A stretch of DNA of 64,000 nt from Pseudomonadota bacterium (GCA_023422775.1 JAFAGM010000016.1:1-64000); one strand, 5' to 3'; positions 8,737-15,967 are shown, counted from the stretch's first letter. Notes: generated by a model not told the origin, from the sequence alone. Translations and numbers: made by a program.

Positions 8737-9452
8737 CCGAGATCGCATTGCAGGCCGTGCAACTGGTTCGGCGCCTCGAAGGCGATGTCGCGTACACCCT
8801 CGTCAACGGCATAGATCTGGCAGTGAAGAAGGGCGAATTCCTCGCCATCACCGGGCCGTCGGGATCGGGCAAGTCGTCCCTGCTCTATCTGCTGGGCCTG
8901 CTCGATGCGCCCAGCGAAGGCGAAGTCGTCATCTGCGGCGAGCCGACCTCGAAACTGTCGGAATCGGAACGCGCTGACGTACGCCTGACCAAATGCGGCT
9001 TCGTATTCCAGTTCCACTTCCTGCTGCCGGAGTTCACCTCGCTCGACAACGCGCTGTTGCCGATGCGCGCCGCGGGCAAGATGAGCGAGCCCGAGATGCG
9101 CGAGCGCGGCCTTTCGCTGCTGGGCTCGCTCGGACTTGGCGAGCACGCCAACAAGCGCCCCAACCAGCTCTCCGGCGGCCAGCGCCAGCGCGTCGCCATC
9201 GCCCGCGCGCTCGCCAACCGCCCCGAGATCATCGTCGCCGACGAGCCGACCGGCGCCCTCGATACGGTGTCGACGCAACAGGTGTTCAAGATCCTCCGCG
9301 ACATCGCCGACCAGGGCCAGACCGTGGTCGTGGTGACGCATGACCCGGCGCTAGCCGCCCGCGCCGATCGGCGGATTCATATCGTGGATGGGAAGATTGC
9401 GGAGAGCAGCGGACGGGGTGAAGAAAAGGCAGCGTGCGAGACGGCGGGTTAG
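8733..9452 (+). CDS. ABC transporter ATP-binding protein, MacB/LolD type
   Basis: The 239-residue ATPase has Walker A GPSGSGKS (41-48), a Q-loop (FVFQFHFLLPEFT), the signature LSGGQRQRVAIARAL, Walker B with IIVADEPTGALD and the switch His in VVVVTHD. Its ATG overlaps the permease stop as ATGA, so the two are translationally coupled. It powers the adaptor/permease exporter. The last 15 residues are a polar, non-conserved tail. The tRNA-derived repeat that begins the islet starts only 8 bases after the stop codon. Confidence 0.9.
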   Translation: MTEIALQAVQLVRRLEGDVAYTLVNGIDLAVKKGEFLAITGPSGSGKSSLLYLLGLLDAPSEGEVVICGEPTSKLSESERADVRLTKCGFVFQFHFLLPEFTSLDNALLPMRAAGKMSEPEMRERGLSLLGSLGLGEHANKRPNQLSGGQRQRVAIARALANRPEIIVADEPTGALDTVSTQQVFKILRDIADQGQTVVVVTHDPALAARADRRIHIVDGKIAESSGRGEEKAACETAG

Positions 9453-9459
9453 TCAAAAA

Positions 9460-9475
9460 CTGGCGGAGAGGGAGT
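9460..9475. repeat. Direct repeat, distal attachment site of the islet
   Basis: It is an exact 16-base copy of the sequence at 13436-13451, which covers the tRNA-Ser acceptor 3' strand and the encoded CCA. It lies immediately after the ABC ATPase stop codon. Confidence 0.75.
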
Positions 9476-9775
9476 CCGCCGCAAATTCGACTTATCTATT
9501 TGATATTACTTAATTTTCTTGAATTCCAACTTCGCTGACCCTACCGGCGGCCCTACCTTGGCCGGGCTGCGCGGTGGTTGCATCGGCTCGCGTTTGCATC
9601 GTACGGAGCATCGATCACAAGGGGTCTAGCAGGGCCGCTGAATGGCCTTCCGCCGGACGTGGGGACACCCCCGCGCGCTTGCCGTGGCGCGCCGCTGTGG
9701 CCCCGCCTCCGGTCAATGGCGGTTAACGTTGCAGAGCTAGACTGTCCCCTTCCGTGGTCGAAGGCAGGAAGACAT
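9476..9775. other. Left end of the islet, non-coding
   Basis: About 300 bases between the attachment repeat and the first islet gene. It begins with an A/T-rich stretch (near 9495-9530) unlike the flanking chromosome, then becomes GC-rich. No ORF here is convincing. It could hold the promoter of the first cargo gene. Confidence 0.4.
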
Positions 9776-10195
9776 ATGGCGACAAAGGGACAAATGACCG
9801 GAATGCTTGGCACGTATCTATCCGCTGCCGAGCTTACGCAGAAGGGCTTGATCGTTTCGATAACATCGCGCAATGCGCGAGGGGCTGACCTGCTAGTCGC
9901 CGATCAGGATTATAAGAAGGCGTGGTCCGTGCAGGTGAAAACCAACGCCAAGCCCGTTGGATTTTGGCTTCTCAGCAAGGACTATGCCGAGCTTTCTTCC
10001 CCGACGCACATCTATCTGTTCGTGAATCTTCGTGGAGAAGTGAAGCCGGACTACTACGTCGTGCCAAGTCGGATTGTCAGGAAACTTGGAACGACAACCC
10101 CAGTTCGAAGCGGCGGCTCCATATGGCACTCATTTTCTCGGCGAAATGCCGAGCCGTTCAAGGACAAATGGTCCGTTTTCAATCGGGCGTCTTAG
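9776..10195 (+). CDS. Small protein with a PD-(D/E)XK nuclease-like core
   Basis: This 139-residue protein has E19 in YLSAAELTQKGL, then NARGADLLVAD with D38, and SVQVKTN with Q53-V54-K55, spaced as in PD-(D/E)XK enzymes where the second acidic residue may be Gln. A beta-rich middle (THIYLFVNLRG...DYYVVPSRIV) follows. The pattern resembles small endonuclease-fold proteins of unknown role found in accessory regions. The start at 9776 is supported by GGCAGGAAG just upstream; longer in-frame starts lack such a site. Activity is inferred from motif spacing only and it may be inactive. Confidence 0.65.
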   Translation: MATKGQMTGMLGTYLSAAELTQKGLIVSITSRNARGADLLVADQDYKKAWSVQVKTNAKPVGFWLLSKDYAELSSPTHIYLFVNLRGEVKPDYYVVPSRIVRKLGTTTPVRSGGSIWHSFSRRNAEPFKDKWSVFNRAS

Positions 10196-10313
10196 TAGAT
10201 ATCCGATTCGCTTGCCGTACTAATCCACAGCCCGACGACAGCGCAGCTTCGAACTCGGAGAGCCTTGGCCGCGACGTGCTATTTTCAATGGCGAGGCATC
10301 GGAGATTCGCACA

Positions 10314-10571
10314 GTGAACATTCTCAATACGTGGTTGGTCGGCGGTGACCGCATGACCCATGAAGGTTTTGCCGTGTTCAAACTAGGGAAACTCAACAAG
10401 CCCACAGACCTTGTCGGCGCGGTCGGTGAATCGGCGCAAAAGGCTGTTGAGAGAGCGGAAGAATTGGGCGACGGCTACGCCGCATTTCGCGTGTTCAAAT
10501 CAGCGAACATAGGTCATCAACCGAAAGAAATGATTCAGCGACAGAACTTGCCCCTGTACGTCGGCCCCTAG
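10314..10571 (+). CDS. Small hypothetical protein in the islet (85 aa)
   Basis: The 85-residue product starts at a GTG (ATG at 10353 is the alternative) and reads TWLVGGDRMTHEGFAVFKLG, then DLVGAVGESAQKAVERAEEL and GYAAFRVFKSANIG. The mix of helical Ala/Glu stretches and beta strands suggests a small folded domain. I do not recognise a family. It lies about 120 bases after the nuclease-like gene, on the same strand, and may share its transcript. Confidence 0.5.
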   Translation: MNILNTWLVGGDRMTHEGFAVFKLGKLNKPTDLVGAVGESAQKAVERAEELGDGYAAFRVFKSANIGHQPKEMIQRQNLPLYVGP

Positions 10572-10866
10572 ATTGTCTCACGCTCGCGGCCAACCCGTTT
10601 CGGGGCTTGTAGTTGCCATAGCCGCCACCGCAACCATCCGCGCATGCGATTCGTCCGGGTCAGCTTTCCCCACATGCAGCCCGTCACGGCGCGGCGCTGT
10701 TCCCGGCGCAAGGAATGGAAGTCATCGACTACGGGAAGGGAGTTGCCGGCTAGGTCGGCTCGTTTCGTTTTGCAGCGCGGCCTTTGGCGCACTGTGCCGC
10801 AGGAAACCCCCTAGGTCCGCGAGTCGTTTACCATTATATGATAGCGGTCGGGAGAAAGCAGAACCC
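10572..10866. other. Spacer before the Xre-ImmA gene
   Basis: About 295 bases with no convincing ORF. An A/T-rich patch (ttaccattatatgatag, near 10830-10846) lies 20-40 bases before the Xre-ImmA start and is a plausible -10 region, possibly autoregulated as in other modules with an Xre partner. Confidence 0.4.
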
Positions 10867-12066
10867 ATGGCAGCAAGCGTAAAAGCACTAGTGACTCCCG
10901 CCCTGATTACATGGGCGCGGGACACGGCTGGCTTTTCGATTGCTGAAGCGGCCGATAAGCTCGGGATTGACGCCGAGAAGCTTACGGCTTGGGAGAATCC
11001 GAAGGACGAAGCGACGCCGTCGATTCCGCAGGCGCGCAAACTCGCAGCACTGTTCAAGCGCCCGCTGGCCGTCTTCTACTTGCCCGAACCGCCGACCAGA
11101 TTCCAAGTAATGCGAGACCTGCGCAGACTCCCCGGAATTGGAGCGCGGCACTTCTCGCCTGCGCTGCAACTAGAGATTCGCGCGGCGACCGAACGCCGAG
11201 AACTCGCGCTGGATTTGGCCGCCGATCTTGACGAAGAACTTCCGCGATTCACGTTGCTGGCGAAAATCACTGAAGACCCTGAAGCGGTCGGCCAGCGCAT
11301 TCGCGATGCGCTCGGCGTGACGGACCATCTGCAAGAGCATTGGCGCGACGCTGACGGCCGCACGGGATTCAACGCGTGGCGTAGCAGGATCGAACAGACT
11401 GGCGTGTTCGTATTTCAATCGACGGCACTTGCCAGCGAAGAGGCTTCGGGGTTCGCGCTATTTGCGGACGTCTCGCCGGTCATATCCGTTAATCGCAAGG
11501 ACGCTCTAACCCGTCGCACGTTCAGCTTGCTACACGAATTCGCGCATCTGATGATTCACGTCAGCGGCGTGTCCGACCTCGAAACGGACGCCAAACGACC
11601 GCCTGAAGATCAGCGCATTGAAGTTTTCTGTAACCATGTCGCCGCCGCTGCGTTGATGCCGAAAGCTTCTTTGCTTGCGCAGCCCGGAGTCGCCGAGCAA
11701 GGGAAACGTTCGGAAGGTTGGGGCGACGCGCAAATCGCTGAGTTGGCGCGCCGCTTCAATGTAAGCCGCGAGGCCATCCTGCGTCGGCTACTGACGTTCG
11801 ACCGAACGACGAACGCCTTCTATACGCGAAAGCGCGCCCAATACATCGCCGAGTATCAGGCACAGCGTGCGAAGCAAAAAGAGCAAGCGAAGGATATAAA
11901 GCGCAATATGCCGACAGAGACGGTCAGTCACTTCGGCAAGCCGTTGGTTCGTATGCTGTTGAACAACTACTGGCAAGATCGCATGACACTTAGCGCCGTA
12001 TCCGGCTATCTCGGGCTGAAGGTCAAACACATTCCGAACTTAGCCAAAGCGGCGGGGCTGCGATAG
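10867..12066 (+). CDS. Xre-type HTH plus ImmA/IrrE (COG2856) metallopeptidase
   Basis: The 399-residue protein begins with an Xre-like helix-turn-helix (residues about 10-65: WARDTAGFSIAEAADKLGI, SIPQARKLAALFKRPLAVFY). It continues with an ImmA/IrrE zinc peptidase domain holding HEFAH at 223-227 and the third ligand region IEVFCNHVAAAALMP (251-265, E252). A C-terminal region with its own small HTH-like end (LSAVSGYLGLKVKHIPNLAK) follows. ImmA proteases cleave repressors or antitoxins. The gene for a DUF4411 PIN protein follows after 4 bases; this pairing is a known predicted toxin-antitoxin arrangement in which the Xre-COG2856 protein is the presumed antitoxin. Confidence 0.85.
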   Translation: MAASVKALVTPALITWARDTAGFSIAEAADKLGIDAEKLTAWENPKDEATPSIPQARKLAALFKRPLAVFYLPEPPTRFQVMRDLRRLPGIGARHFSPALQLEIRAATERRELALDLAADLDEELPRFTLLAKITEDPEAVGQRIRDALGVTDHLQEHWRDADGRTGFNAWRSRIEQTGVFVFQSTALASEEASGFALFADVSPVISVNRKDALTRRTFSLLHEFAHLMIHVSGVSDLETDAKRPPEDQRIEVFCNHVAAAALMPKASLLAQPGVAEQGKRSEGWGDAQIAELARRFNVSREAILRRLLTFDRTTNAFYTRKRAQYIAEYQAQRAKQKEQAKDIKRNMPTETVSHFGKPLVRMLLNNYWQDRMTLSAVSGYLGLKVKHIPNLAKAAGLR

Positions 12067-12070
12067 CCGC

Positions 12071-12538
12071 ATGGCCGATTTGGTCTACAGTGTCGATAGT
12101 AGCGCGCTCATTCACGCGCACCGCCGCATTTACCGACCAAAGAATTTCGGATTCGTGTGGAAGGGATTCGACAAGCTTATCAGTGAAGGCCGTTTCAGGT
12201 CGTCCATCGAAGTCTATAACGAGCTAGAGAAGAAGGACGACGAAGTCTTCGCATGGGCCAAAGAGCGCAAAGAGGCAATGTTCGTTCAAATCGACGAATC
12301 CACACAGGCCATCGTCAAAGATATCATGGCGGCCCATCCGAAGTTGGTTGACACGACGAAAGGCCGGTCAGGCGCTGACCCGTTCGTGATTGCGCTGGCG
12401 AAAACCACGAACCCGCAAATGTGTGTCGTCACTGAAGAGCATCCCGGCAAAGAGCGAATTCCCGACGTGTGCGACGCACAGAAGATCGACTATTGCGGAG
12501 TCGCGGACCTTGTCGAAAAGGAAGGTTGGACTAGTTAA
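12071..12538 (+). CDS. DUF4411 family PIN-like protein, probable toxin
   Basis: This 155-residue protein has the PIN nuclease layout: D9 in YSVDSSALI, E51 in VYNELEKKDDE, D103 in SGADPFVIALA and acidic residues at 122-123 (VVTEEHP). PIN toxins cut RNA, often tRNA or rRNA, using these acids to bind metal. The start at 12071 sits 4 bases after the Xre-ImmA stop, so the two are almost certainly co-transcribed and coupled. DUF4411 next to an Xre-COG2856 gene is an established predicted type II toxin-antitoxin pair. The toxic activity of this copy is inferred. Confidence 0.8.
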   Translation: MADLVYSVDSSALIHAHRRIYRPKNFGFVWKGFDKLISEGRFRSSIEVYNELEKKDDEVFAWAKERKEAMFVQIDESTQAIVKDIMAAHPKLVDTTKGRSGADPFVIALAKTTNPQMCVVTEEHPGKERIPDVCDAQKIDYCGVADLVEKEGWTS

Positions 12539-12623
12539 GCTGCCGCAGCGCGGCCACGACGACGACAGCGAACAACGCAAGTGCGGCGAGCAATCGCCGC
12601 GCTTTTGTTTTGGGCGTGCCCAT
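12531..12623 (-). CDS. Possible 30-residue single-pass membrane peptide
   Basis: A short reading frame, MGTPKTKARRLLAALALFAV followed by VVVAALRQLN, has a basic start, one strongly hydrophobic helix and a polar end. GGAG lies 5 bases before the ATG. It converges on, and overlaps by 8 bases, the 3' end of the DUF4411 gene. Such peptides can be type I-like toxins or transporter regulators, but with 30 codons chance occurrence cannot be excluded. Confidence 0.3.
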   Translation of the reverse strand: MGTPKTKARRLLAALALFAVVVVAALRQLN

Positions 12624-12765
12624 GGCGTCGCTCCGACAGAAAGCGCGTCGGCGTGAAGGCGGGCGCGAAGCCGTCGAGGTCGCCGCCGCTGTAGACGGCA
12701 AACAGGCGAGCGACACGGGCACCGCGCGGGCTGATTAGGTCGCGAGAATCGCGGCGTTGACCAAG

Positions 12766-13014
12766 CTATTGAGGTACTTTGCGGGGCTGTTCGCTTTCCC
12801 GGTTATCGTTTTCCGCTTTTTTGTAGTATGAAAGCATCTCCGCCTTTTGCCGCCGAGCAAAATTTATTAAGTTAATCGTTTCGCTAACGAGGGCCTTGGC
12901 CGACCACACATTCGGAAAGGGGCGTTCGATATTTGCTATGCGCGTGACGCAAAAAAATAGACCACGTTCAAGCGTCTGTTCAGCCAGAGTTTCGGCAGTA
13001 CCTAGAAGTCGCAC
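12766..13014 (-). CDS. Second half of a probable frameshifted islet gene
   Basis: This frame encodes 82 residues from a GTG (EQTLERGLFFCVTRIANIER, PFPNVWSAKALVSETINLIN, then a Lys/Glu/Arg-rich tail), with protein-like composition. It overlaps the end of the upstream frame (13002-13268) and is in the -1 frame to it, joined at an A_AAA_AAG heptamer at 13020-13026. Read through by a -1 shift, the two give one protein of about 167 residues. It could instead be a separate small gene starting at the GTG, or a gene broken by an indel. I recognise no domain. Confidence 0.45.
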   Translation of the reverse strand: MRLLGTAETLAEQTLERGLFFCVTRIANIERPFPNVWSAKALVSETINLINFARRQKAEMLSYYKKAENDNRESEQPRKVPQ

Positions 13015-13268
13015 CCCTTCTTTTTTGCAACGCCGGACGCTATGTTCTCAAGTAAGCCGAGCGCGGCACCGGCTCCGATAGCCCATCCGGGCGAACCGAT
13101 GAATCCCACGCCTGAAGATACCCCACCAAGCTTCTGTGCAGCCTCGGCGCGGATGGTTGCGATACGTCCAAGTTCCTCTGACGGGTAAAGCATCACTCCT
13201 TTGATCTTCAAAATCTGCCCTGACGACAGCAGCGTCAAAGCTAGACTTGGCTCCTGTTCAATTGTCAC
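13002..13268 (-). CDS. First half of a probable frameshifted islet gene, glycine-rich hydrophobic segment
   Basis: From the GTG at 13268, which has AAAGGGG 5 bases upstream, this frame gives 88 residues: TIEQEPSLALTLLSSGQILK, then SEELGRIATIRAEAAQKLGG and a Gly/Ala-rich hydrophobic stretch GFIGSPGWAIGAGAALGLLE, ending KKKGCDF. An ATG at 13322 is an alternative start. The 3' end holds GCA AAA AAG in frame, a canonical slippery site, and the -1 frame stays open to 12766. The hydrophobic stretch could enter a membrane. Function is unknown. Confidence 0.5.
   Translation of the reverse strand: MTIEQEPSLALTLLSSGQILKIKGVMLYPSEELGRIATIRAEAAQKLGGVSSGVGFIGSPGWAIGAGAALGLLENIASGVAKKKGCDF
13020..13026 (-). 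promoter_or_regulatory. A_AAA_AAG slippery heptamer, candidate -1 frameshift site
   Basis: On the minus strand the zero-frame codons are GCA AAA AAG AAG, so the heptamer A_AAA_AAG is read in exactly the phase used in E. coli dnaX. Slipping back one base enters the open frame that ends at 12766; staying in frame ends after five more codons. No strong upstream Shine-Dalgarno-like stimulator is obvious. Confidence 0.45.
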
Positions 13269-13435
13269 CGCGCGACCCCTTTCTGGGCATCGAATTCTTC
13301 TGTAGCGCGCGATATTACCCATAGGTTCCCGTTGAACGCGAGCCTGAGCATCGCGAAAGCCGAATATGTAAGCGAGAATTATTGGTGAGTGGCTCTTGGT
13401 GAGTACGCCGCCTAAGGTATTGAAAAATAATCTTG

Positions 13436-13451
13436 ACTGGCGGAGAGGGAG
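13436..13451. repeat. Direct repeat, tRNA-side attachment site of the islet
   Basis: Exact 16-base match to 9460-9475. It overlaps the 3' end of tRNA-Ser, so integration leaves the tRNA intact. Confidence 0.75.
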
Positions 13452-13527
13452 GGATTCGAACCCCCGATAGGCTTGCACCTATGCCGCATTTCGAGTGCGG
13501 TGCATTCGACCACTCTGCCACCTCTCC
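13438..13527 (-). tRNA. tRNA-Ser (anticodon CGA)
   Basis: This 90-base class II tRNA has a perfect 7-bp acceptor stem (GGAGAGG with CCTCTCC), discriminator G and an encoded CCA. The anticodon stem is CCGCA/TGCGG around the loop CTCGAAA, giving anticodon CGA, which reads UCG serine codons. There is a long variable arm (GCATAGGTGCAAGCCTAT region) as expected for serine, and the T loop GTTCGAATC. Its 3' end is the insertion site of the 9.46-13.45 kb islet. Confidence 0.97.
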
Positions 13528-13569
13528 AGGCGCCATGACGGGTGATTCCTCGCCCCGCGGTCGGGCCGT

Positions 13570-13598
13570 GTTCTAGGCGAGGATGGCGGGTCGGGCAA
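13570..13598 (-). promoter_or_regulatory. Candidate sigma-70 promoter of tRNA-Ser
   Basis: On the minus strand TTGCCC and TAGAAC are separated by 17 bases, ending about 42 bases before the tRNA 5' end, which fits a short tRNA leader. Match to the -35/-10 consensus is good for a GC-rich genome; not tested. Confidence 0.5.
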
Positions 13599-13653
13599 GG
13601 CGCGCGGGCCAAGAAATCCAAACCCGCGCCAGAAAGCGGAAAGGGAGGCCAAA

Positions 13654-14517
13654 ATGGAGCATTTGACGGTTCGGGCCAATGGCGCGGCCCTTCATGTGGC
13701 CCGCACGGGTGCCGGGCGGCCGCTGCTGTTGCTGCATGGCTGGCCGGAATTCTGGCTGACCTGGGAGCCGGTCATGACGCGGCTCGCCGATCGCTTCACG
13801 CTCTATGCGCCCGACCTGCGCGGCTTCGGCGACAGCGACAAGCCCGAGGGGCCGTTCGGTCCCGACCAGCAGGCTGCCGACATGCTGGCGCTGATGGATG
13901 CGCTTGGGCTGCCGCAGGCCGGCGTCGTCGGTCACGATGTCGGCGGTGCCTTGATGCAGCCGCTGGCGCGGCTGGCGCCGGAGCGCATCGCAGGCCTGTT
14001 CTTTTTCGATTTCGTCTATCCCGGGATCGGCCCGCGGATGGCGGAGCCGGATCGGCTCAACAACATCTGGTATCAATCCTTTCACCAGATGGAAATGGCG
14101 CCTGCCCTCGTCGGCGCCAGCCGCGAAAGCTGTCGGCGCTATATCGGCCATTTCCTAAGAGCCTGGTCGCATCGCAAGCACGTCTTCGACGATCAGCTAG
14201 AGGCCTTCACCGACAACTTCCTGAAGGAAGGAAACCTTGCCGGCGGCTTCGCGCATTACCGCGCAACCCATGCCGGCCGGATCAGGATGATGAAGGGAGA
14301 AGCGCCGGCGCTGCCGCCGATCGGCGTGCCGACCTGCGTTCGCTGGGCCGAGCATGACCCGCTGTTTCCCTACGCGTGGACCGACCGTCTCGGCGAGACC
14401 TTTACCAATCTCGATCTCGCGATGTTTCCTGATGTCGGTCACTTTCCGCATCGCGAGGATCCCGATCGCGCGGCATCGGAGATCGCGGCGTTCTTTGCGC
14501 GCATCGGCTGGAGCTGA
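13654..14517 (+). CDS. Alpha/beta hydrolase (haloacetate dehalogenase / epoxide hydrolase-like)
   Basis: The 287-residue protein has the oxyanion motif HGWPEFW (29-34), a nucleophile elbow GHDVGG with Asp95 rather than Ser, an acidic residue in WAEHDPLFP (D235) and the catalytic His in DVGHFPH (H263). An Asp nucleophile with HGxP points to epoxide hydrolases and fluoroacetate or haloalkane dehalogenases, which share this fold and form a covalent ester intermediate. The cap domain (about 125-215) decides substrate and I cannot read it from sequence. It is likely cytoplasmic: no signal peptide is seen. It starts about 125 bases upstream-divergent of the tRNA. Confidence 0.85.
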   Translation: MEHLTVRANGAALHVARTGAGRPLLLLHGWPEFWLTWEPVMTRLADRFTLYAPDLRGFGDSDKPEGPFGPDQQAADMLALMDALGLPQAGVVGHDVGGALMQPLARLAPERIAGLFFFDFVYPGIGPRMAEPDRLNNIWYQSFHQMEMAPALVGASRESCRRYIGHFLRAWSHRKHVFDDQLEAFTDNFLKEGNLAGGFAHYRATHAGRIRMMKGEAPALPPIGVPTCVRWAEHDPLFPYAWTDRLGETFTNLDLAMFPDVGHFPHREDPDRAASEIAAFFARIGWS

Positions 14518-14710
14518 GGAGAAAAAGGGGTGGGACCGCCAGACGCGACAAAAGCTGGCGGCCCCGTGCCGCTACTTTGAAATTCCGGCCGGGAAGTGCG
14601 GCTTCGCCGGCCAGGCGGAGCGACCAAATGACGGTAGCAACACGAGCGGAAACGGCAACGCTAACCCGGTCTTAACCTAACCGATCAACCTTACCAGGCG
14701 CGGCGAAAGG

Positions 14711-15823
14711 TTAATCGCGGGCCTTCTTCGCCTTCTTCTCTTCTTTCTTCTCTTCCTTGGCGTTTTCCTTGCGGCGGTTGGTGAAGCGCGCATTGCCGAG
14801 GCCGGTGCCGATCGTCAGCACGCCCCAATGCTCTACATCCTGCATGTAGGGAACTTCGGAAAGGCCCTGCACCACGCCGTCATTGTGCATCAGCACCGCA
14901 GTATCGTGATCGCCGATCTGCGGGATCCCCTCCACCAGGCTTGCCGGCAGGTTGAACTTGCTGCTCTCCCAATTGCCCGGCAGGTTCTGCGCGCCCTTTT
15001 CGATCGAGCCGTCCGCGTCGATCACGCCGGGGCAGGCGATGCCGATGAAGGGCGCGAGCTTGAGGCCTTCGGCTTCGGCCTCGTCGATCAGGTCCTTCAG
15101 CATCTTGACCAGCCGCTTCACCGCGCCTTCGCGCGTCGGTTCGTCGTCGGCGTGCCGCCACAGGTCGGACTTCCAGACCGAAGCCTTGGCAAGGTCGGGC
15201 GCCTTCTTCCAGCGCGTCTCGACCACGCCGCAGCGGATGTTGGTGCCGCCGATATCGACCGCGAGGATGCTGTCATGGCCCTCGAAGATCCATGACGGCG
15301 CCAGATGCAGCGTGCCGATCAGCCCGGCGTCATCGGGATGGAAACGGATCGGCACCAGATCGACGTCGAAATCCTCGGCCTTGAGGATGATGTTGGTGCG
15401 CGCGATGGCGATCTCGCCGACCCGGCTCTGCCGAAAGCCGCCGCCGACCACGATGCGCTCGGTGCCCGCCCACGCCTTGGTCTTCAGGAACCTGCCGGTC
15501 ACATAGGCGAGTTCCTGCGCGAACTCCTCGATTGCGCCATGCACCAGGGCGGCGGCGGCCACATCGTCGCCCACGAGCAGCGCATCGAGGTCGTTCTTGG
15601 GAATTTCGTCGGTGGATTTCTTGCCGAGCGGATCGTCGCCGTTCTTCTTCAGCGGCTTGCGCAGCCCGTCGAGGATATCGCGGAAGGCACCCTTGCTGGC
15701 CCGGTCGCCGAGAAAGCCGTCGTCGTCCTTCAGCTCGATATTGAAGCTGTCGACGTCGACCGACGGCAGCCGCGGAGCACCATGACGCGCGATGCCGGTG
15801 GTCGTTACGGTATCATCTGCCAT
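14711..15823 (-). CDS. ROK-family sugar kinase-like protein with apparent circular permutation
   Basis: This 370-residue protein carries ROK/hexokinase-fold ATP-binding motifs, but in an unusual order. The phosphate-1 motif DIGGTNIRCG, normally at the N-terminus, is at 190-199; ACPGVID (263-269), HNDGVVQGLSE (313-323, presumed catalytic Asp315) and phosphate-2 GTGLGNARF (339-347) follow to the end. The element that normally closes ROK proteins comes first: IVVGGGF at 124-130 and PDDAGLIGTLHLAP at 163-176. The last 20 residues are a Lys/Glu-rich tail. It probably phosphorylates a sugar or related compound; the substrate is unknown. The gene stands alone. Confidence 0.75.
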   Translation of the reverse strand: MADDTVTTTGIARHGAPRLPSVDVDSFNIELKDDDGFLGDRASKGAFRDILDGLRKPLKKNGDDPLGKKSTDEIPKNDLDALLVGDDVAAAALVHGAIEEFAQELAYVTGRFLKTKAWAGTERIVVGGGFRQSRVGEIAIARTNIILKAEDFDVDLVPIRFHPDDAGLIGTLHLAPSWIFEGHDSILAVDIGGTNIRCGVVETRWKKAPDLAKASVWKSDLWRHADDEPTREGAVKRLVKMLKDLIDEAEAEGLKLAPFIGIACPGVIDADGSIEKGAQNLPGNWESSKFNLPASLVEGIPQIGDHDTAVLMHNDGVVQGLSEVPYMQDVEHWGVLTIGTGLGNARFTNRRKENAKEEKKEEKKAKKARD

Positions 15824-15890
15824 CTTTTCAAAGCCCCTGCCGGATTTCGCAGGCTATAACGGGCAGGGAACCCATTGGTTTCACTGAGGG

Positions 15891-15967
15891 GGCGAATAGC
15901 GAGTGGCGTATAGCGAATGGGGAGCAAAGAGAGGCCCCTATTCGCTACTCACTACTCGCCATTCGCC
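15891..15967. repeat. Palindromic repeat, family A (GCGAATAGCGAGT type)
   Basis: The left arm (gcgaatagcgagtggcgtat...) and right arm (cccctattcgctactcacta...) are inverted copies able to form a long hairpin. A related element lies at 31387-31471 between atpD and atpC. Confidence 0.65.

Larger units (their letters stand above)
9460..13451. mobile_element. Small genomic islet inserted at tRNA-Ser(CGA), bounded by 16-bp direct repeats
   Basis: The sequence actggcggagagggag occurs at 9460-9475 and again at 13436-13451, where it contains the 3' end of the tRNA-Ser gene. This is the footprint of site-specific integration at a tRNA 3' end, with the tRNA restored at one side. The 4 kb between carries a PD-(D/E)XK-like protein, a small protein, an Xre-ImmA/DUF4411 pair, a short hydrophobic peptide and a frameshifted gene. 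Base composition is visibly less GC-rich than the flanks. No integrase gene is present, so it is either a remnant or depends on an enzyme encoded elsewhere. Confidence 0.75.

Noticed and set aside
12766..13268. IS element orfA/orfB with frameshift
   Set aside because: A_AAA_AAG is common in insertion sequences, but neither half has transposase motifs and no terminal inverted repeats were found.
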